Below are positions 10,301-18,896 of a DNA stretch of 39,640 nt, piece by piece. The stretch lies in contig JALUMR010000050.1 of the NCBI GenBank assembly GCA_027055805.1, forward strand, positions 1-39,640, read 5' to 3'. A program made the translations under genes and the position numbers. The notes under the pieces are model-generated. The model had not been told where the DNA came from. It worked only from the letters and a program-made list of their open reading frames with translations, and did not search any database. Each line of letters opens with the position of its first letter. Positions within the stretch are counted from its first letter, which is position 1. The stretch comes from Campylobacteraceae bacterium (GTDB lineage: Bacteria; Campylobacterota; Campylobacteria; Campylobacterales; Sulfurovaceae).

Positions 10301-11918
10301 GGATGGTGATGGAATTCCTGATGGTGTTGATGCTGATATGGATGGTGATGGAACATCGGATAATGGAGTGGATAGTGATGGTGATGGTATTATAGATTAT
10401 GCAGATGTAGATATAGATGGTGATGGGATTGTTGACAATGGAGTAGATAGTGATGCTGATGGCATTAATGATAGTCACGATTTGGTAGATAATAGATTGG
10501 ATAGAGACCATGATGGGCTTCCTGATTATGTTGATCCTCAACCATATAATGCTGATATTGATGCAGATGGTATTCCTGATGGAGCTGATGCAGATATAGA
10601 TGGCGATGGTATCCTTGATAATGGTGCAGATAGTGATGGTGATGGTATTAATAATATTGCTGATATTGATAATCATCCTGAAGCTATAGATAGCGATGGT
10701 GATGGTATCAGAAACCATTATGATATAGATGATGATAACGATGGCTTAACAGATAGTGAAGAGGAACTTGTGGGAACCAATCCTACTTTAAGAGATAGTG
10801 ATGGAGATGGTAAACCTGATAAAGTTGATGGGTTGAATGATAGTGATGGAGATGGAATTATTAATGCGTTGGATTCTTCTTTGATAGACAGTGATGCGGA
10901 TGGTGTTGTTGATGAATTAGATGCTGAAAATAGCAACCCAACTAACGATAGTGATGGAGATGGACAAGCCAATATAAAAGAGATAGAGTGTTCAGATGGA
11001 GACCCTCTTGATGAAGAACAGAGTTGTCCATGGGCAACGGAAACAGTAGAGGGTCTAGCAATGAGTTCCGTTGGTTTTACATATGTGCCAGGTGGATTTG
11101 ATGTTGATGGAGATGGAATCAATGAGAGTGGTTTTTGGTTGTCTGCTTATCAAGCTAGAGAATCTAGCAGTGAAATTTCAGCTGAAGATATTATTAATAT
11201 TGTAGGAAACTATGATGATTATATTCAAGAGCATTTTACACTTGTTAATAGTGTACTTTCGATAAGAGGATATACGCATAATATTTTAGAAGAGACATTA
11301 AAAGCCAATGAGTTATCATTTACTTCTGATGTGGCATTAACTCAGGATAGGATTAGTAGTATGCCTCCATATTTGGCTTTAGCCAGTTTAAGCAAGTATG
11401 AAATTCGTGACAGTAGTGGTAATCTCGTGAATAGTAATTTTCAGTTATTGACGCAAAAGCAGTATGTACATATTAAAAAACTACTTGATGCAGATTTTGA
11501 AAATGGAGGGGATGGAACTACCTTAAGAAATGGGCTTCTTGGGAATGATATTCAAGTACCTACTTCTGATTATGGTGTGCATGTTTATGAGTTTGGAGAG
11601 AGATATAAAGAGTACTTAAAAGATATGGTTTGGCTTATTGATGCTGATTTAAATATTCAATTTGATATGGATAGAGATGTTCCTGATTGGTGGGAGGTAG
11701 ATAGAGATAAAATACTTTATAATGGAGATAGACGATATGGAGCAAACAGTACGCTAGATGTTGGTATGGGTGTAGGAACCTATAAGGATAATTATTCAGT
11801 TATGGTACGGGGTGGATCTATTTTAGATTTAACTCAGGGTACTACAGGAGTTGATAGTGATAGCCCAGGGAGTACCAATGGAATAGGTTTTAGAGCAGCT
11901 ACTCCTTATTTGGAGTAG
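7302..11918 (+). CDS. Giant Asp-rich lipoprotein with tandem thrombospondin type-3-like Ca-binding repeats and a C-terminal FGE-sulfatase/C-type-lectin-fold-like domain
   Basis: Lipobox LLLSGC; DSDGDGIxD / DVNGDGIxDNG repeats over about 1150 aa; C-terminal GFTYVPGGFDVDGDGINESGFWLSAYQAR...VMVRGGSILD...NGIGFRAATPYLE; ATGA overlap with the upstream OmpA gene. Confidence 0.88.
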   Translation: MSFITSNKKVIYSLALILLLSGCGEDRVATADLDTDNDGITDRQEAVLGTSYINPDSDGDGISDGDESSEDSDGDGVIDALESSIIDSDHDGVFNQFDSKNDDPTNDSDGDGISNQYELIAGTNPLDINDFPNMELDSDNDGLPNSVDPNDNNPDSDGDGIPDGADADVNGDGILDNGLDGDKDGIANWADSDLTGDDFDGDGINNRYDLDDDNDLLDDAKDPNDYNSDTDGDGIQDGFDADVNGDGIIDNGVDSDGDGINDKYDNVDNSKDRDHDGLPDDLDPDDYNYDMDGDGIADGADADVNGDGIVDNGTDRDGDGINDSSDVDVNGDGVVDNGSDSDGDGIADDKDTIDDNADRDHDGLPDAIDPNDNNRDSDYDGIPDGIDADVDGDGRVDNGLDSDGDGINDIADVDVNGDGIADNGTDHDGDGMNDAYDEDDDNDGLPDNLDPNDANSDSDGDGIPDGIDADVNGDGGFDNGVDSDGDGINDKADVDVNGDGIPDNGIDSDGDGVNDNYDEVDNREDSDGDGLPDALDPNDNNHDSDGDGIPDGADADVNGDGVVDNGIDSDGDGINDFSDVDVNGDGNLDNGVDSDGDGIADTQDTIDNSVDSDHDGLADSIDPNANNYDSDGDGIPDGADADVNGDGIVDNGVDSDADGINDFADVDVNGDGTLDNGVDSDGDGIADDKDTIDNHQDSDGDGLPDAIDPNDNNSDSDGDGILDGADVDVNGDGIIDNGYDHDGDGVNDLSDEDDDNDGIKDVDDPNPKNYDSDGDGIIDGVDADVNGDGALDNGADSDGDGIADEADVDVNGDGIADNGVDSDGDGVNDAHDLVDNNSDRDHDGLPDALDPNDNNPDSDGDGLADGADSDVDGNGIADNGVDSDGDGVNDLSDSDSNGDGIIDNGIDSDGDGIADRYDPIDNNADRDHDGLPDALDPNDNNSDSDGDGIPDGADVDVNGDGIADNGVDSDGDGINDIADVDRDGDGLLDIYDPNPNNPDMDGDGIPDGVDADMDGDGTSDNGVDSDGDGIIDYADVDIDGDGIVDNGVDSDADGINDSHDLVDNRLDRDHDGLPDYVDPQPYNADIDADGIPDGADADIDGDGILDNGADSDGDGINNIADIDNHPEAIDSDGDGIRNHYDIDDDNDGLTDSEEELVGTNPTLRDSDGDGKPDKVDGLNDSDGDGIINALDSSLIDSDADGVVDELDAENSNPTNDSDGDGQANIKEIECSDGDPLDEEQSCPWATETVEGLAMSSVGFTYVPGGFDVDGDGINESGFWLSAYQARESSSEISAEDIINIVGNYDDYIQEHFTLVNSVLSIRGYTHNILEETLKANELSFTSDVALTQDRISSMPPYLALASLSKYEIRDSSGNLVNSNFQLLTQKQYVHIKKLLDADFENGGDGTTLRNGLLGNDIQVPTSDYGVHVYEFGERYKEYLKDMVWLIDADLNIQFDMDRDVPDWWEVDRDKILYNGDRRYGANSTLDVGMGVGTYKDNYSVMVRGGSILDLTQGTTGVDSDSPGSTNGIGFRAATPYLE
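7710..10720 (+). repeat. Higher-order tandem repeat inside the TSP3 gene, predominant period 258 bp (86 codons)
   Basis: About 13 units starting DxDGLPDxxDPNDNN; e.g. near-identical catgatggactccccgatgctcttgaccctaatga at ~9825 and ~10083, exactly 258 bp apart; shorter units lack one ~25-aa module. Confidence 0.85.
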
Positions 11919-12021
11919 TGTTACTTTTTGACAATTAATTAATATAAATAGTAGGAGCTTTAAGCAGATTTTATTTTAACTAAGAGTAATATACTCCTAA
12001 TTAAAACCAAAGGATTCAATC

Positions 12022-12396
12022 ATGATGGGAATACCTCAACCAGCATTTTATATTTTTAAGTGCCAACAGTCAGCACCTCCTGGGATGCCAAAACCAAGCT
12101 GTGTAAGTCAGAATAACCCTGAGTCACAAGAGCTTATGCAACACCTTTCTCAGAAATTAATGATGAAAGGTATTATTGGAACTGTTCAGCCTATTCAGAC
12201 CTCTTGTCTTAACCGTTGTCAACAAGGGCCAGTTATCTTGGTTGAACCTGGTCATACTATGTATGTAGGGTTGACAAAAGAGAAGATTGATAGAATTATT
12301 GATGAACATATTATTGGTGGTAATGTTGTTAATGAATATGTTATTCCTGAGCAGATGTGGGGTGAGCCTGTCTCTCCTTCTGATATGGCTCGTTAA
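12022..12396 (+). CDS. Thioredoxin-fold (2Fe-2S) ferredoxin-like protein
   Basis: MGIPQPAFYIFKCQQSAPPGMPKPSCV...QTSCLNRCQQGPVILVEPGHTMYVGLTKEKIDRIIDEHIIGG; cysteine spacing of the 2Fe-2S thioredoxin-like ferredoxins. Confidence 0.85.
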   Translation: MMGIPQPAFYIFKCQQSAPPGMPKPSCVSQNNPESQELMQHLSQKLMMKGIIGTVQPIQTSCLNRCQQGPVILVEPGHTMYVGLTKEKIDRIIDEHIIGGNVVNEYVIPEQMWGEPVSPSDMAR

Positions 12397-12408
12397 TCTA
12401 TCTTTACC

Positions 12409-12437
12409 TGTGTATGATTATGTTTATATCATACACA
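12409..12437 (+). terminator. Hairpin downstream of the ferredoxin-like gene (TGTGTATGAT ... ATCATACACA)
   Basis: 10-bp perfect stem, 9-nt loop, followed by the pyrimidine/A-rich TCTCTTTAAAAAAATC; no clean U tract. Confidence 0.45.
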
Positions 12438-12630
12438 TCTCTTTAAAAAAATCTTTGCTTTCCTAACTGTTTTTTTCTATTTTTTATTAAAACTATTCGT
12501 ATTTCTCTCTTCTAATAGTTGATCTATTTTTATGATTTTTATTTAAAATTATATTATATAGTTTTAAAATAAGTTTTTGGCAAGTTTTATATTGTTATCC
12601 TAATTTTTCATAGTATATTAGGAGAGAAGA

Positions 12631-14490
12631 ATGGAACAATTATGGTATAAGCAGATTAAAATTGGCGTAACACTTTTTACAGCTCTTGTATTAAGTAGCT
12701 CATCTAGTTTAGCAGATTTTGAAAATATAGATTGTATAAAAAATCAAAAGACTTTAGGTATTTCAGTATCTGAATGTAAAGTCTTGGAAAAACTTTGGGA
12801 CAACACAAATGGTAAAGATTGGTTAGAAAATAAAGGTTGGGATACTTTAAATAGTGTTGCTACATGGGATGGAGTGACTATTGAAGATGGTAAAGTTTCC
12901 TCTTTACTTCTCTACTCAAACAATTTAAAGGGGGAAATTCCTTCAGAACTAGGGGCATTAAGTGGTTTAAAGAGGTTGTCTTTAACGCATAATAAGTTAT
13001 CTGGAGAAATCCCTGAATCAATAGGGGAGTTGTCTCAACTGATTTACTTAGAGTTAAGTAATAATAATCTAAGTGGTTCTATACCTTCATCTTTAGGTTC
13101 ACTTTCTCAGTTAAATGCGTTGTATCTTAATAACAATAAATTAAGTGGAAAGATTCCAGAGTCTTTAGGTGACTTGAAGCGTTTGGAGATATTAAAACTT
13201 TATGAAAATAACCTTAGTGGGGAGATACCTGTTAGCTTTGGAGCATTATCAAATTTAGATAGTCTCTCTTTATCAGAAAATAACTTAACAGGTTCTATCC
13301 CTGAAGAGTTAGGAGAGTTAACAAAATTAACCTATTTAGATTTAAAATCAAATCAATTGACAGGTACTATTCCTGTTCAGCTTGGAGAGTTAGAAAATTT
13401 AACAGGACTCTATTTACAAGATAACAAATTAGAAGGAACTGTTCCAAGCCATTTAGGTGATTTGGTACGTTTAACAGATTTAGATTTGTCAAATAATAAA
13501 TTAGAAGGCGATATTCCCTCTTCACTGGGAAACTTGTCTCTTTTAAGATATTTAAATGTAGCAAATAATCAATTGAGTGGAAATCTACCCTCTAGCTTAC
13601 TCAATCTTACTATAATAGACTACTTAAACTTAGAAGGAAATAGATTTGTTTTCTCAAATATAGAGGATATCTATTCAGAGCTTGTATATATACCGACATT
13701 GATTCTCTCTCCAGAAGTTTTATTGGATAAAAACAGTTCAATAGCAGTTGAAGATAAAATTTCAACGGATACTTTCGTAGCAACAAAAAGTTTAGTTGAA
13801 GAGGTAAAACCTACGATTATAACAATATTGAGTGAAGATGAACTGGCACTATTGGAAGTAGCAACGTTACAGATAGTAGGTACAGAAGAGGCAGGAGACT
13901 CTTTGGTGGTTGAAAATGAAGGAGAGTGGAGCATAGAGGATGATAAGATTATATTTACACCTTTGATTGCTTTTAAGGGGACACCTAAATCTATTTTCTA
14001 TACTATAAAAGATAATAATGGTGTAGTATCAAATCCAATAGAAATCTCTATTAAGAAAAATAAAACAGAAGCATTAACCATTAATCTTTTAGAACAAAAG
14101 AATGGGGATGTTGAAGGATATTCAGTTAGCATACTCTTGCCTGAAAGTTTTAAAGATAAGTACCCTGAGTATATCTTGAGTGAAGATAGAAAAAAGTTAA
14201 CGCTTGAGAAGCAAGGTGTTTGGCAGATAGAGGATAATGGCACAGCTACTTTTACTCCTGAAGAAGGGTTTAACGGTGAACCTGATGATATAGAGTATTT
14301 AGTATTATCAAAAAGTGGAGATAAATCTGCTGTTGGTATGATTGATATAAAATATAAGTTAACTTCAGAAGAAAATATGAATACAACGGATAATGTAGGA
14401 TTGTTTGGAATAAAAGAGTTACTACTTATGCTTCTTTTTGGTGGATTATTGGGAATGTTTTATATTGGAGAACTTGAAAATAAGAAATGA
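12631..14490 (+). CDS. Surface leucine-rich-repeat protein (plant-type LxGxIPxxLGxLxxL repeats) with beta-domains and a C-terminal TM segment
   Basis: Signal peptide; N-cap LEKLWDNTNGKDWLENKGW..; about 10 LRRs such as LTYLDLKSNQLTGTIPVQLGELENL; two ITFTPxxxFxGxPxxIxYxxxD-type modules; C-terminal LLLMLLFGGLLGMFYIGELENKK. Confidence 0.88.
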   Translation: MEQLWYKQIKIGVTLFTALVLSSSSSLADFENIDCIKNQKTLGISVSECKVLEKLWDNTNGKDWLENKGWDTLNSVATWDGVTIEDGKVSSLLLYSNNLKGEIPSELGALSGLKRLSLTHNKLSGEIPESIGELSQLIYLELSNNNLSGSIPSSLGSLSQLNALYLNNNKLSGKIPESLGDLKRLEILKLYENNLSGEIPVSFGALSNLDSLSLSENNLTGSIPEELGELTKLTYLDLKSNQLTGTIPVQLGELENLTGLYLQDNKLEGTVPSHLGDLVRLTDLDLSNNKLEGDIPSSLGNLSLLRYLNVANNQLSGNLPSSLLNLTIIDYLNLEGNRFVFSNIEDIYSELVYIPTLILSPEVLLDKNSSIAVEDKISTDTFVATKSLVEEVKPTIITILSEDELALLEVATLQIVGTEEAGDSLVVENEGEWSIEDDKIIFTPLIAFKGTPKSIFYTIKDNNGVVSNPIEISIKKNKTEALTINLLEQKNGDVEGYSVSILLPESFKDKYPEYILSEDRKKLTLEKQGVWQIEDNGTATFTPEEGFNGEPDDIEYLVLSKSGDKSAVGMIDIKYKLTSEENMNTTDNVGLFGIKELLLMLLFGGLLGMFYIGELENKK

Positions 14491-14580
14491 TAGAATGAAG
14501 TTTTAGTAAATGTAAATTTGGTATAATACGAAAAATAGAGGATAGCAATATAACTCTATATGTAAATAGGAGAAATCTTT

Positions 14581-14949
14581 ATGAATATTACTATGCTTTA
14601 TAGTAAACTGCACAGAGCGACAGTGACCGAAGCAAATTTACATTATGTGGGTTCCATTACCATTGACCAAAATTTACTAGATGCTGCAAATATGCGTGTT
14701 GGACAAAAGATAGATATTGTAAACATTAATAATGGTGAACGTTTTTCTACATATATTATACCAGGTGATAGAGGTAAAAAAGATATATGTTTAAATGGAG
14801 CAGCAGCACGAAAGGTGCATGTTGGTGATAAAATCATTATTATCGCTTATGCAAGTATGAGTGAAAAAGAGGCTGATGAATTTGAACCTAAAATTGTTAT
14901 TTTAGAAGATGATAATAGTATAGTACAAGAGTTTAAAGGATTAAAATAA
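14581..14949 (+). CDS. panD: Aspartate 1-decarboxylase
   Basis: [38 protein letters not shown], with the G-S pyruvoyl processing site; [20 protein letters not shown]. Confidence 0.95.
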   Translation: MNITMLYSKLHRATVTEANLHYVGSITIDQNLLDAANMRVGQKIDIVNINNGERFSTYIIPGDRGKKDICLNGAAARKVHVGDKIIIIAYASMSEKEADEFEPKIVILEDDNSIVQEFKGLK

Positions 14950-15263
14950 TGTTTGAAGGTCTAGACATGAGTAAAATGGGGCAGATGATGGAAGAACTTC
15001 AATCAAAAGCCAAAGAGATGGAAGAGCAACAAAAGTCTATAACCATGACAGCTAAAGCTGGTGGGGGAATGATAGAGGTAACAGCTAATGGGGTAGGAGA
15101 GATTATTGATATGACCATTGATGATTCTATTTTAGATGATAAAGAGTCACTTCAAATTCTTCTTATCTCTGCTATGAATGATGTTTTAAAAATGGTAGAA
15201 GATAATAAAAAGTCTCAAGCAATGGGCATGATGGGTGGTATGAATCCATTTGGTATGTCATAA
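14949..15263 (+). CDS. YbaB/EbfC-family nucleoid-associated protein
   Basis: MGQMMEELQSKAKEMEEQQKSITMTAKAGGGMIEVTANGVGEIIDMTIDDSIL...MMGGMNPFG. Confidence 0.9.
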   Translation: MFEGLDMSKMGQMMEELQSKAKEMEEQQKSITMTAKAGGGMIEVTANGVGEIIDMTIDDSILDDKESLQILLISAMNDVLKMVEDNKKSQAMGMMGGMNPFGMS

Positions 15264-15277
15264 GTGATAGCCCTTAA

Positions 15278-16642
15278 ATGAAACAACGTATATTATCATA
15301 TTTTTCAGAAGGTCATAAAAGAAGTATCTTAGCAAAAAAGAATATTGTTTTTTCTCTATTTCTAAAATTCTTTTCAATGGTTATTATTTTTATTATGGTT
15401 AGTAAGTCTATAGGCTACTTAGGAAAAGAGGCTTATGGTCTATGGGTACTTTTATCGAGTGTATTGGTTTGGACAGAACTATTTGATTTTGGATTGACCA
15501 ATGGACTCCGTAATAAACTCTCCGAGTTATTAGCATCTAAAAATGATACTGCTAAAATTAATATTAATATGATTTCTGCAACCTATGCAAGTATGTTTTT
15601 TATAGCATTGATAATCTACATGATGGTAGGTTTAGTAGTTTATTTTGTAGATTGGAAAACACTTTTTTCTGTTAACCTCTTTAGCAATGAAGAGATTCAA
15701 TCTATATTAATGGTGATATTTTTTGCTCTTTCTTTTAATCTTTTTTTAAAACCTATTGATGCAATTTTAAAAGCCCTTCAATGGCCATCAGTGATGATGG
15801 TCTTTTCATTGGTTGGGTCAATACTTTCTTTACTGGCTCTTTATATACTCTTTGCAATAGATTTAGAAAATAGACTCTTTGCTTATACGGTAGTAATATC
15901 ATTTTTACCCGTTATAGTACTCTTTTTGGGTTCTATATATCTGTTTAAAAACAAGCTGAAAAGATTTAAACCAAATTTAAAAAATATTGATTTTAAATTG
16001 GCTAAAAATGTAAGTACTTTAGGGTACTCATTTTTTGTTATTCAATTTGCAGGATTGGTTATTTCTCAAACTGATAATGTAATTATTGCTTATTTATTTG
16101 GAACGCAGAGTGTCACAGAGTACAGCGTTGTCTATCGCTATTTTAGTCTTTTTTTAATTGGTACATCTATTGTTCTAACACCTTTTTGGAGTGCATTCAC
16201 AGAGGCATATATTAAGAAAGAGTTTGATTGGATAAGAAAGTCTATTCGTAAGTTACTGTTTACTTTTTCAGTAATGGCTTTGTTGGTTGCTCTTTTTGTA
16301 TGGTTTTCTGATGATGTTTATAAAATTTGGATTAATGATAATATGAATCTTCCATTATCTTTATCTATTGCTATGGGAGTTTATGTTGTTGTCTATAGCT
16401 TTTCAAATATATTTGTCTTCTTTGTGAATGGAACAGGATACATAAAAATCCAAATGTATATAGGTATAACAATGGCAATTTTAAATATACCACTCTCTTA
16501 TTTATTTGCACATATTATGGACTATGGAATAACAGGAGTCATTATATCTACAACAATTTGTGCAGCAATACCAGGTATATTCTCATATGTTCAATATAAT
16601 AGAATTATTAGTGGTAAAGCTAAGGGAATTTGGATAAAATAA
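15278..16642 (+). CDS. Polysaccharide flippase (Wzx/MATE-like) family protein
   Basis: 454 aa with multiple TM helices; N-terminal VSKSIGYLGKEAYGLWVLLSSVLVWTELFDFGLTNGLRNKLSE typical of O-antigen/lipopolysaccharide flippases. Confidence 0.85.
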   Translation: MKQRILSYFSEGHKRSILAKKNIVFSLFLKFFSMVIIFIMVSKSIGYLGKEAYGLWVLLSSVLVWTELFDFGLTNGLRNKLSELLASKNDTAKININMISATYASMFFIALIIYMMVGLVVYFVDWKTLFSVNLFSNEEIQSILMVIFFALSFNLFLKPIDAILKALQWPSVMMVFSLVGSILSLLALYILFAIDLENRLFAYTVVISFLPVIVLFLGSIYLFKNKLKRFKPNLKNIDFKLAKNVSTLGYSFFVIQFAGLVISQTDNVIIAYLFGTQSVTEYSVVYRYFSLFLIGTSIVLTPFWSAFTEAYIKKEFDWIRKSIRKLLFTFSVMALLVALFVWFSDDVYKIWINDNMNLPLSLSIAMGVYVVVYSFSNIFVFFVNGTGYIKIQMYIGITMAILNIPLSYLFAHIMDYGITGVIISTTICAAIPGIFSYVQYNRIISGKAKGIWIK

Positions 16643-16650
16643 ATAAAAAT

Positions 16651-16678
16651 ATAAAATATAAAATATAAAATATAAAAT
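16651..16678. repeat. Heptanucleotide tandem repeat (ATAAAAT)x4 plus partial copies
   Basis: Read directly: ataaaat ataaaat ataaaat ataaaat, preceded by a degenerate taaaaat copy and followed by at. Confidence 0.95.
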
Positions 16679-16717
16679 ATTAATTATTTTTTGGAAAGAT
16701 AATTAAAGGTAGTTGGA

Positions 16718-17530
16718 ATGAGTAGTCGCTTGGTTGTGGTCACACCTATTTACAAAAAAGATATCTCTGAAGATGAATCCCTATCGATAGAGTCTTCACT
16801 TGTGCATTTAAAAGCTTATGATAAAGTAATCATAGCACCCAATAAATTTGTAAATGATGACGAATTTCTTACAATTTGGGAAAATTATGGATATAGAATA
16901 GTTTTTTTTGATGATAAGCATTTTGTGAGTTCTGAATCTTATAATAAGTTTATGATGAATAAAGAGTTTTATAAAGCATTTGAAGAGTATGACTATATGC
17001 TCATGTATCAACTTGATGTATTGGTTTTTTCAGACTCTTTAGATTACTGGATTTCTAAAAAAATTGATTATGTAGGTGCACCATGGATTATTGAAGATGA
17101 AGATGGACAAAGGTTTCAAGGTGCTGGAAATGGAGGACTTTCTCTTCGAAACATTCAAACATTTTTAAAAGTTCTTGAGTCAAAAAAACTTTTTGATAAA
17201 GAAGATAAATTTATACGTTTACCGTTAAGGTCAAAATTTAGAAATATTTTCATACTTTGGATTCTGTTACGTTCTCATTTGAGTAGAAATATAGCATCAT
17301 TATACAAAATACTATATAATGGGCAAGAAGATTATTTTTGGGCATATTATGCAACATTTTTTGTTAAAGATTTTAAAGTAGCAACAGTAAAAGACTCTTT
17401 ATTATTTGCTTTTGAACGTTACCCAGAATTTTGTTTTGAACAAAATGGAGGTGTGTTGCCTTTTGGAGTCCATGCTTGGGAGCGATACAATCCAGAATTT
17501 TGGGAAAAACATCACGTAGTTGCATATTAG
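16718..17530 (+). CDS. DUF5672-like protein (glycosyltransferase-like)
   Basis: RLVVVTPIYKKDI...YDYMLMYQLDVLVFSDSLDYWISKKIDYVGAPWI...GAGNGGLSLRN; C-terminal FGVHAWERYNPEFW. Confidence 0.75.
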   Translation: MSSRLVVVTPIYKKDISEDESLSIESSLVHLKAYDKVIIAPNKFVNDDEFLTIWENYGYRIVFFDDKHFVSSESYNKFMMNKEFYKAFEEYDYMLMYQLDVLVFSDSLDYWISKKIDYVGAPWIIEDEDGQRFQGAGNGGLSLRNIQTFLKVLESKKLFDKEDKFIRLPLRSKFRNIFILWILLRSHLSRNIASLYKILYNGQEDYFWAYYATFFVKDFKVATVKDSLLFAFERYPEFCFEQNGGVLPFGVHAWERYNPEFWEKHHVVAY

Positions 17531-17547
17531 AATATAAGGAGATAGTT

Positions 17548-18684
17548 GTGAAGCGTATAGGTATAATTGGTACAGGTTTTATTGCAAAAGGATTGGTTAA
17601 TTTAATAAGTAATCATCAGGAATATCAATTGAGTGCTATTTTGACTAGAACAGAGACTTCTACAAGAAATGAGTTTCCTCGGTCAGAACTTTTAACAAAT
17701 TCACTGGAAAAGTTAATTGAAAGCTCAGATTTAATTATTGAATGTAGTGGTGATGCAATATATGCTACAGAAAGCATATCTCAAATATTAGAAGCTTCTC
17801 TTCCTGTAGTAACGATGAATTCTGAATATCATGTTACAGCTGGGTCTTATTTTATAGATAAAGGTTTTGTCACTGAAGCAGAAGGTGATCAGCCTGGATC
17901 GTTGGCTGTTCTTAATGAAGATATTATATCTATGGGATTTAAACCATTAGTATATGGGAATATAAAAGGGTTTTTAAATCATACTCCAACGGAAGAAGAT
18001 ATGAAGTTTTGGGCTAATAAATCAGGAATTAGCCTCGATATGGTGACCTCATTTACAGATGGAACAAAAGTACAGATAGAACAAGCATTTGTAGCCAATG
18101 GATTAGGTGCCAATATTGCGCAAGATGGATTGGTAGGAGTAGAAGAAGATAACATGATGCTTGGTGGAGTAGAGTTAGCAGAGTATGCTAAAAAACTTAA
18201 TGAACCTATCAGTGACTATCTCCTTTCTCCTAAGTTACCAGCTGGAGTTTTTATTGTAGCAGAGCATGATTTTGTACAAAAAGAGCATTTAAAGTACTAT
18301 AAAATGGGAGATGGTCCTTACTATGTAATGGAGCGTACTTTTCACCTTTGTCATTTAGAAATTATGAAAACTGTTAAGAGGGTTTTATCTGGAGGAACAG
18401 TACTGCTGGATAACAGTAAAAACCCTAAAATAAGTGTCGCCACTATTGCAAAAAAAGATATAAAAAAGGGTACCGTTATAAAAAAAGGCATAGGCTCTTT
18501 TGAAGTTCGTGGTGAGTGTATACGGATAGTTGAAAATAAGCAACATCTTCCTATAGGACTCTGTTCAAATGCTACAATAAAGCGTGATGTTAAAGCAGGC
18601 GAAGTTTTAACGCTTGATGATGTAGAATTAGAGGATAGTTTGGCATTAACTGCATGGAACTCTATTGCTTCTAATATAAATTAA
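17548..18684 (+). CDS. NAD(P)-binding homoserine dehydrogenase-like protein with C-terminal SAF domain
   Basis: GTG start after AAGGAG-type SD (the ORF-track start at 17476 overlaps the previous gene); Rossmann KRIGIIGTGFIAKGL; C-terminal VATIAKKDIKKGTVIKKGIG...IKRDVKAGEVLTLDDVEL typical of SAF domains. Confidence 0.75.
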   Translation: MKRIGIIGTGFIAKGLVNLISNHQEYQLSAILTRTETSTRNEFPRSELLTNSLEKLIESSDLIIECSGDAIYATESISQILEASLPVVTMNSEYHVTAGSYFIDKGFVTEAEGDQPGSLAVLNEDIISMGFKPLVYGNIKGFLNHTPTEEDMKFWANKSGISLDMVTSFTDGTKVQIEQAFVANGLGANIAQDGLVGVEEDNMMLGGVELAEYAKKLNEPISDYLLSPKLPAGVFIVAEHDFVQKEHLKYYKMGDGPYYVMERTFHLCHLEIMKTVKRVLSGGTVLLDNSKNPKISVATIAKKDIKKGTVIKKGIGSFEVRGECIRIVENKQHLPIGLCSNATIKRDVKAGEVLTLDDVELEDSLALTAWNSIASNIN

Positions 18685-18767
18685 TCCTCTTACGCTTAAC
18701 TGTAACAAAATATCATAATAATATTAAATTTATTAAAAATATAAGCAAATTACAATAACCCTTTAGT

Positions 18768-18773
18768 TATAAT
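18768..18773 (+). promoter_or_regulatory. Candidate -10 element (TTTAGTTATAAT) for the rpmJ-rplQ operon
   Basis: TATAAT with upstream T/A-rich sequence, in the only substantial gap before rpmJ. Confidence 0.55.
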
Positions 18774-18848
18774 TCGCGACCTAAATCTAGGTTTAGGAGA
18801 ATTCTGCGTGAAGAATTTTTATATAATTTGCACTGATTATATAAGAGT

Positions 18849-18896
18849 TGGTTGGATAGTAGTCGTAATATTCTTACTTCTACATTCATCCAACCA
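18849..18896 (+). promoter_or_regulatory. Leader RNA hairpin upstream of rpmJ
   Basis: TGGTTGGAT...ATCCAACCA (9 bp) enclosing GTAG/CTAC and GTAA/TTAC stems. Confidence 0.6.

Noticed and set aside
7710-10720. CRISPR array or satellite DNA
   Set aside because: Repeats are in-frame coding TSP3-like modules without spacer structure.
11040-11918. Diversity-generating retroelement target (FGE/CLec-like C-terminus)
   Set aside because: No reverse transcriptase gene, template repeat or variable repeat pair seen in the window.
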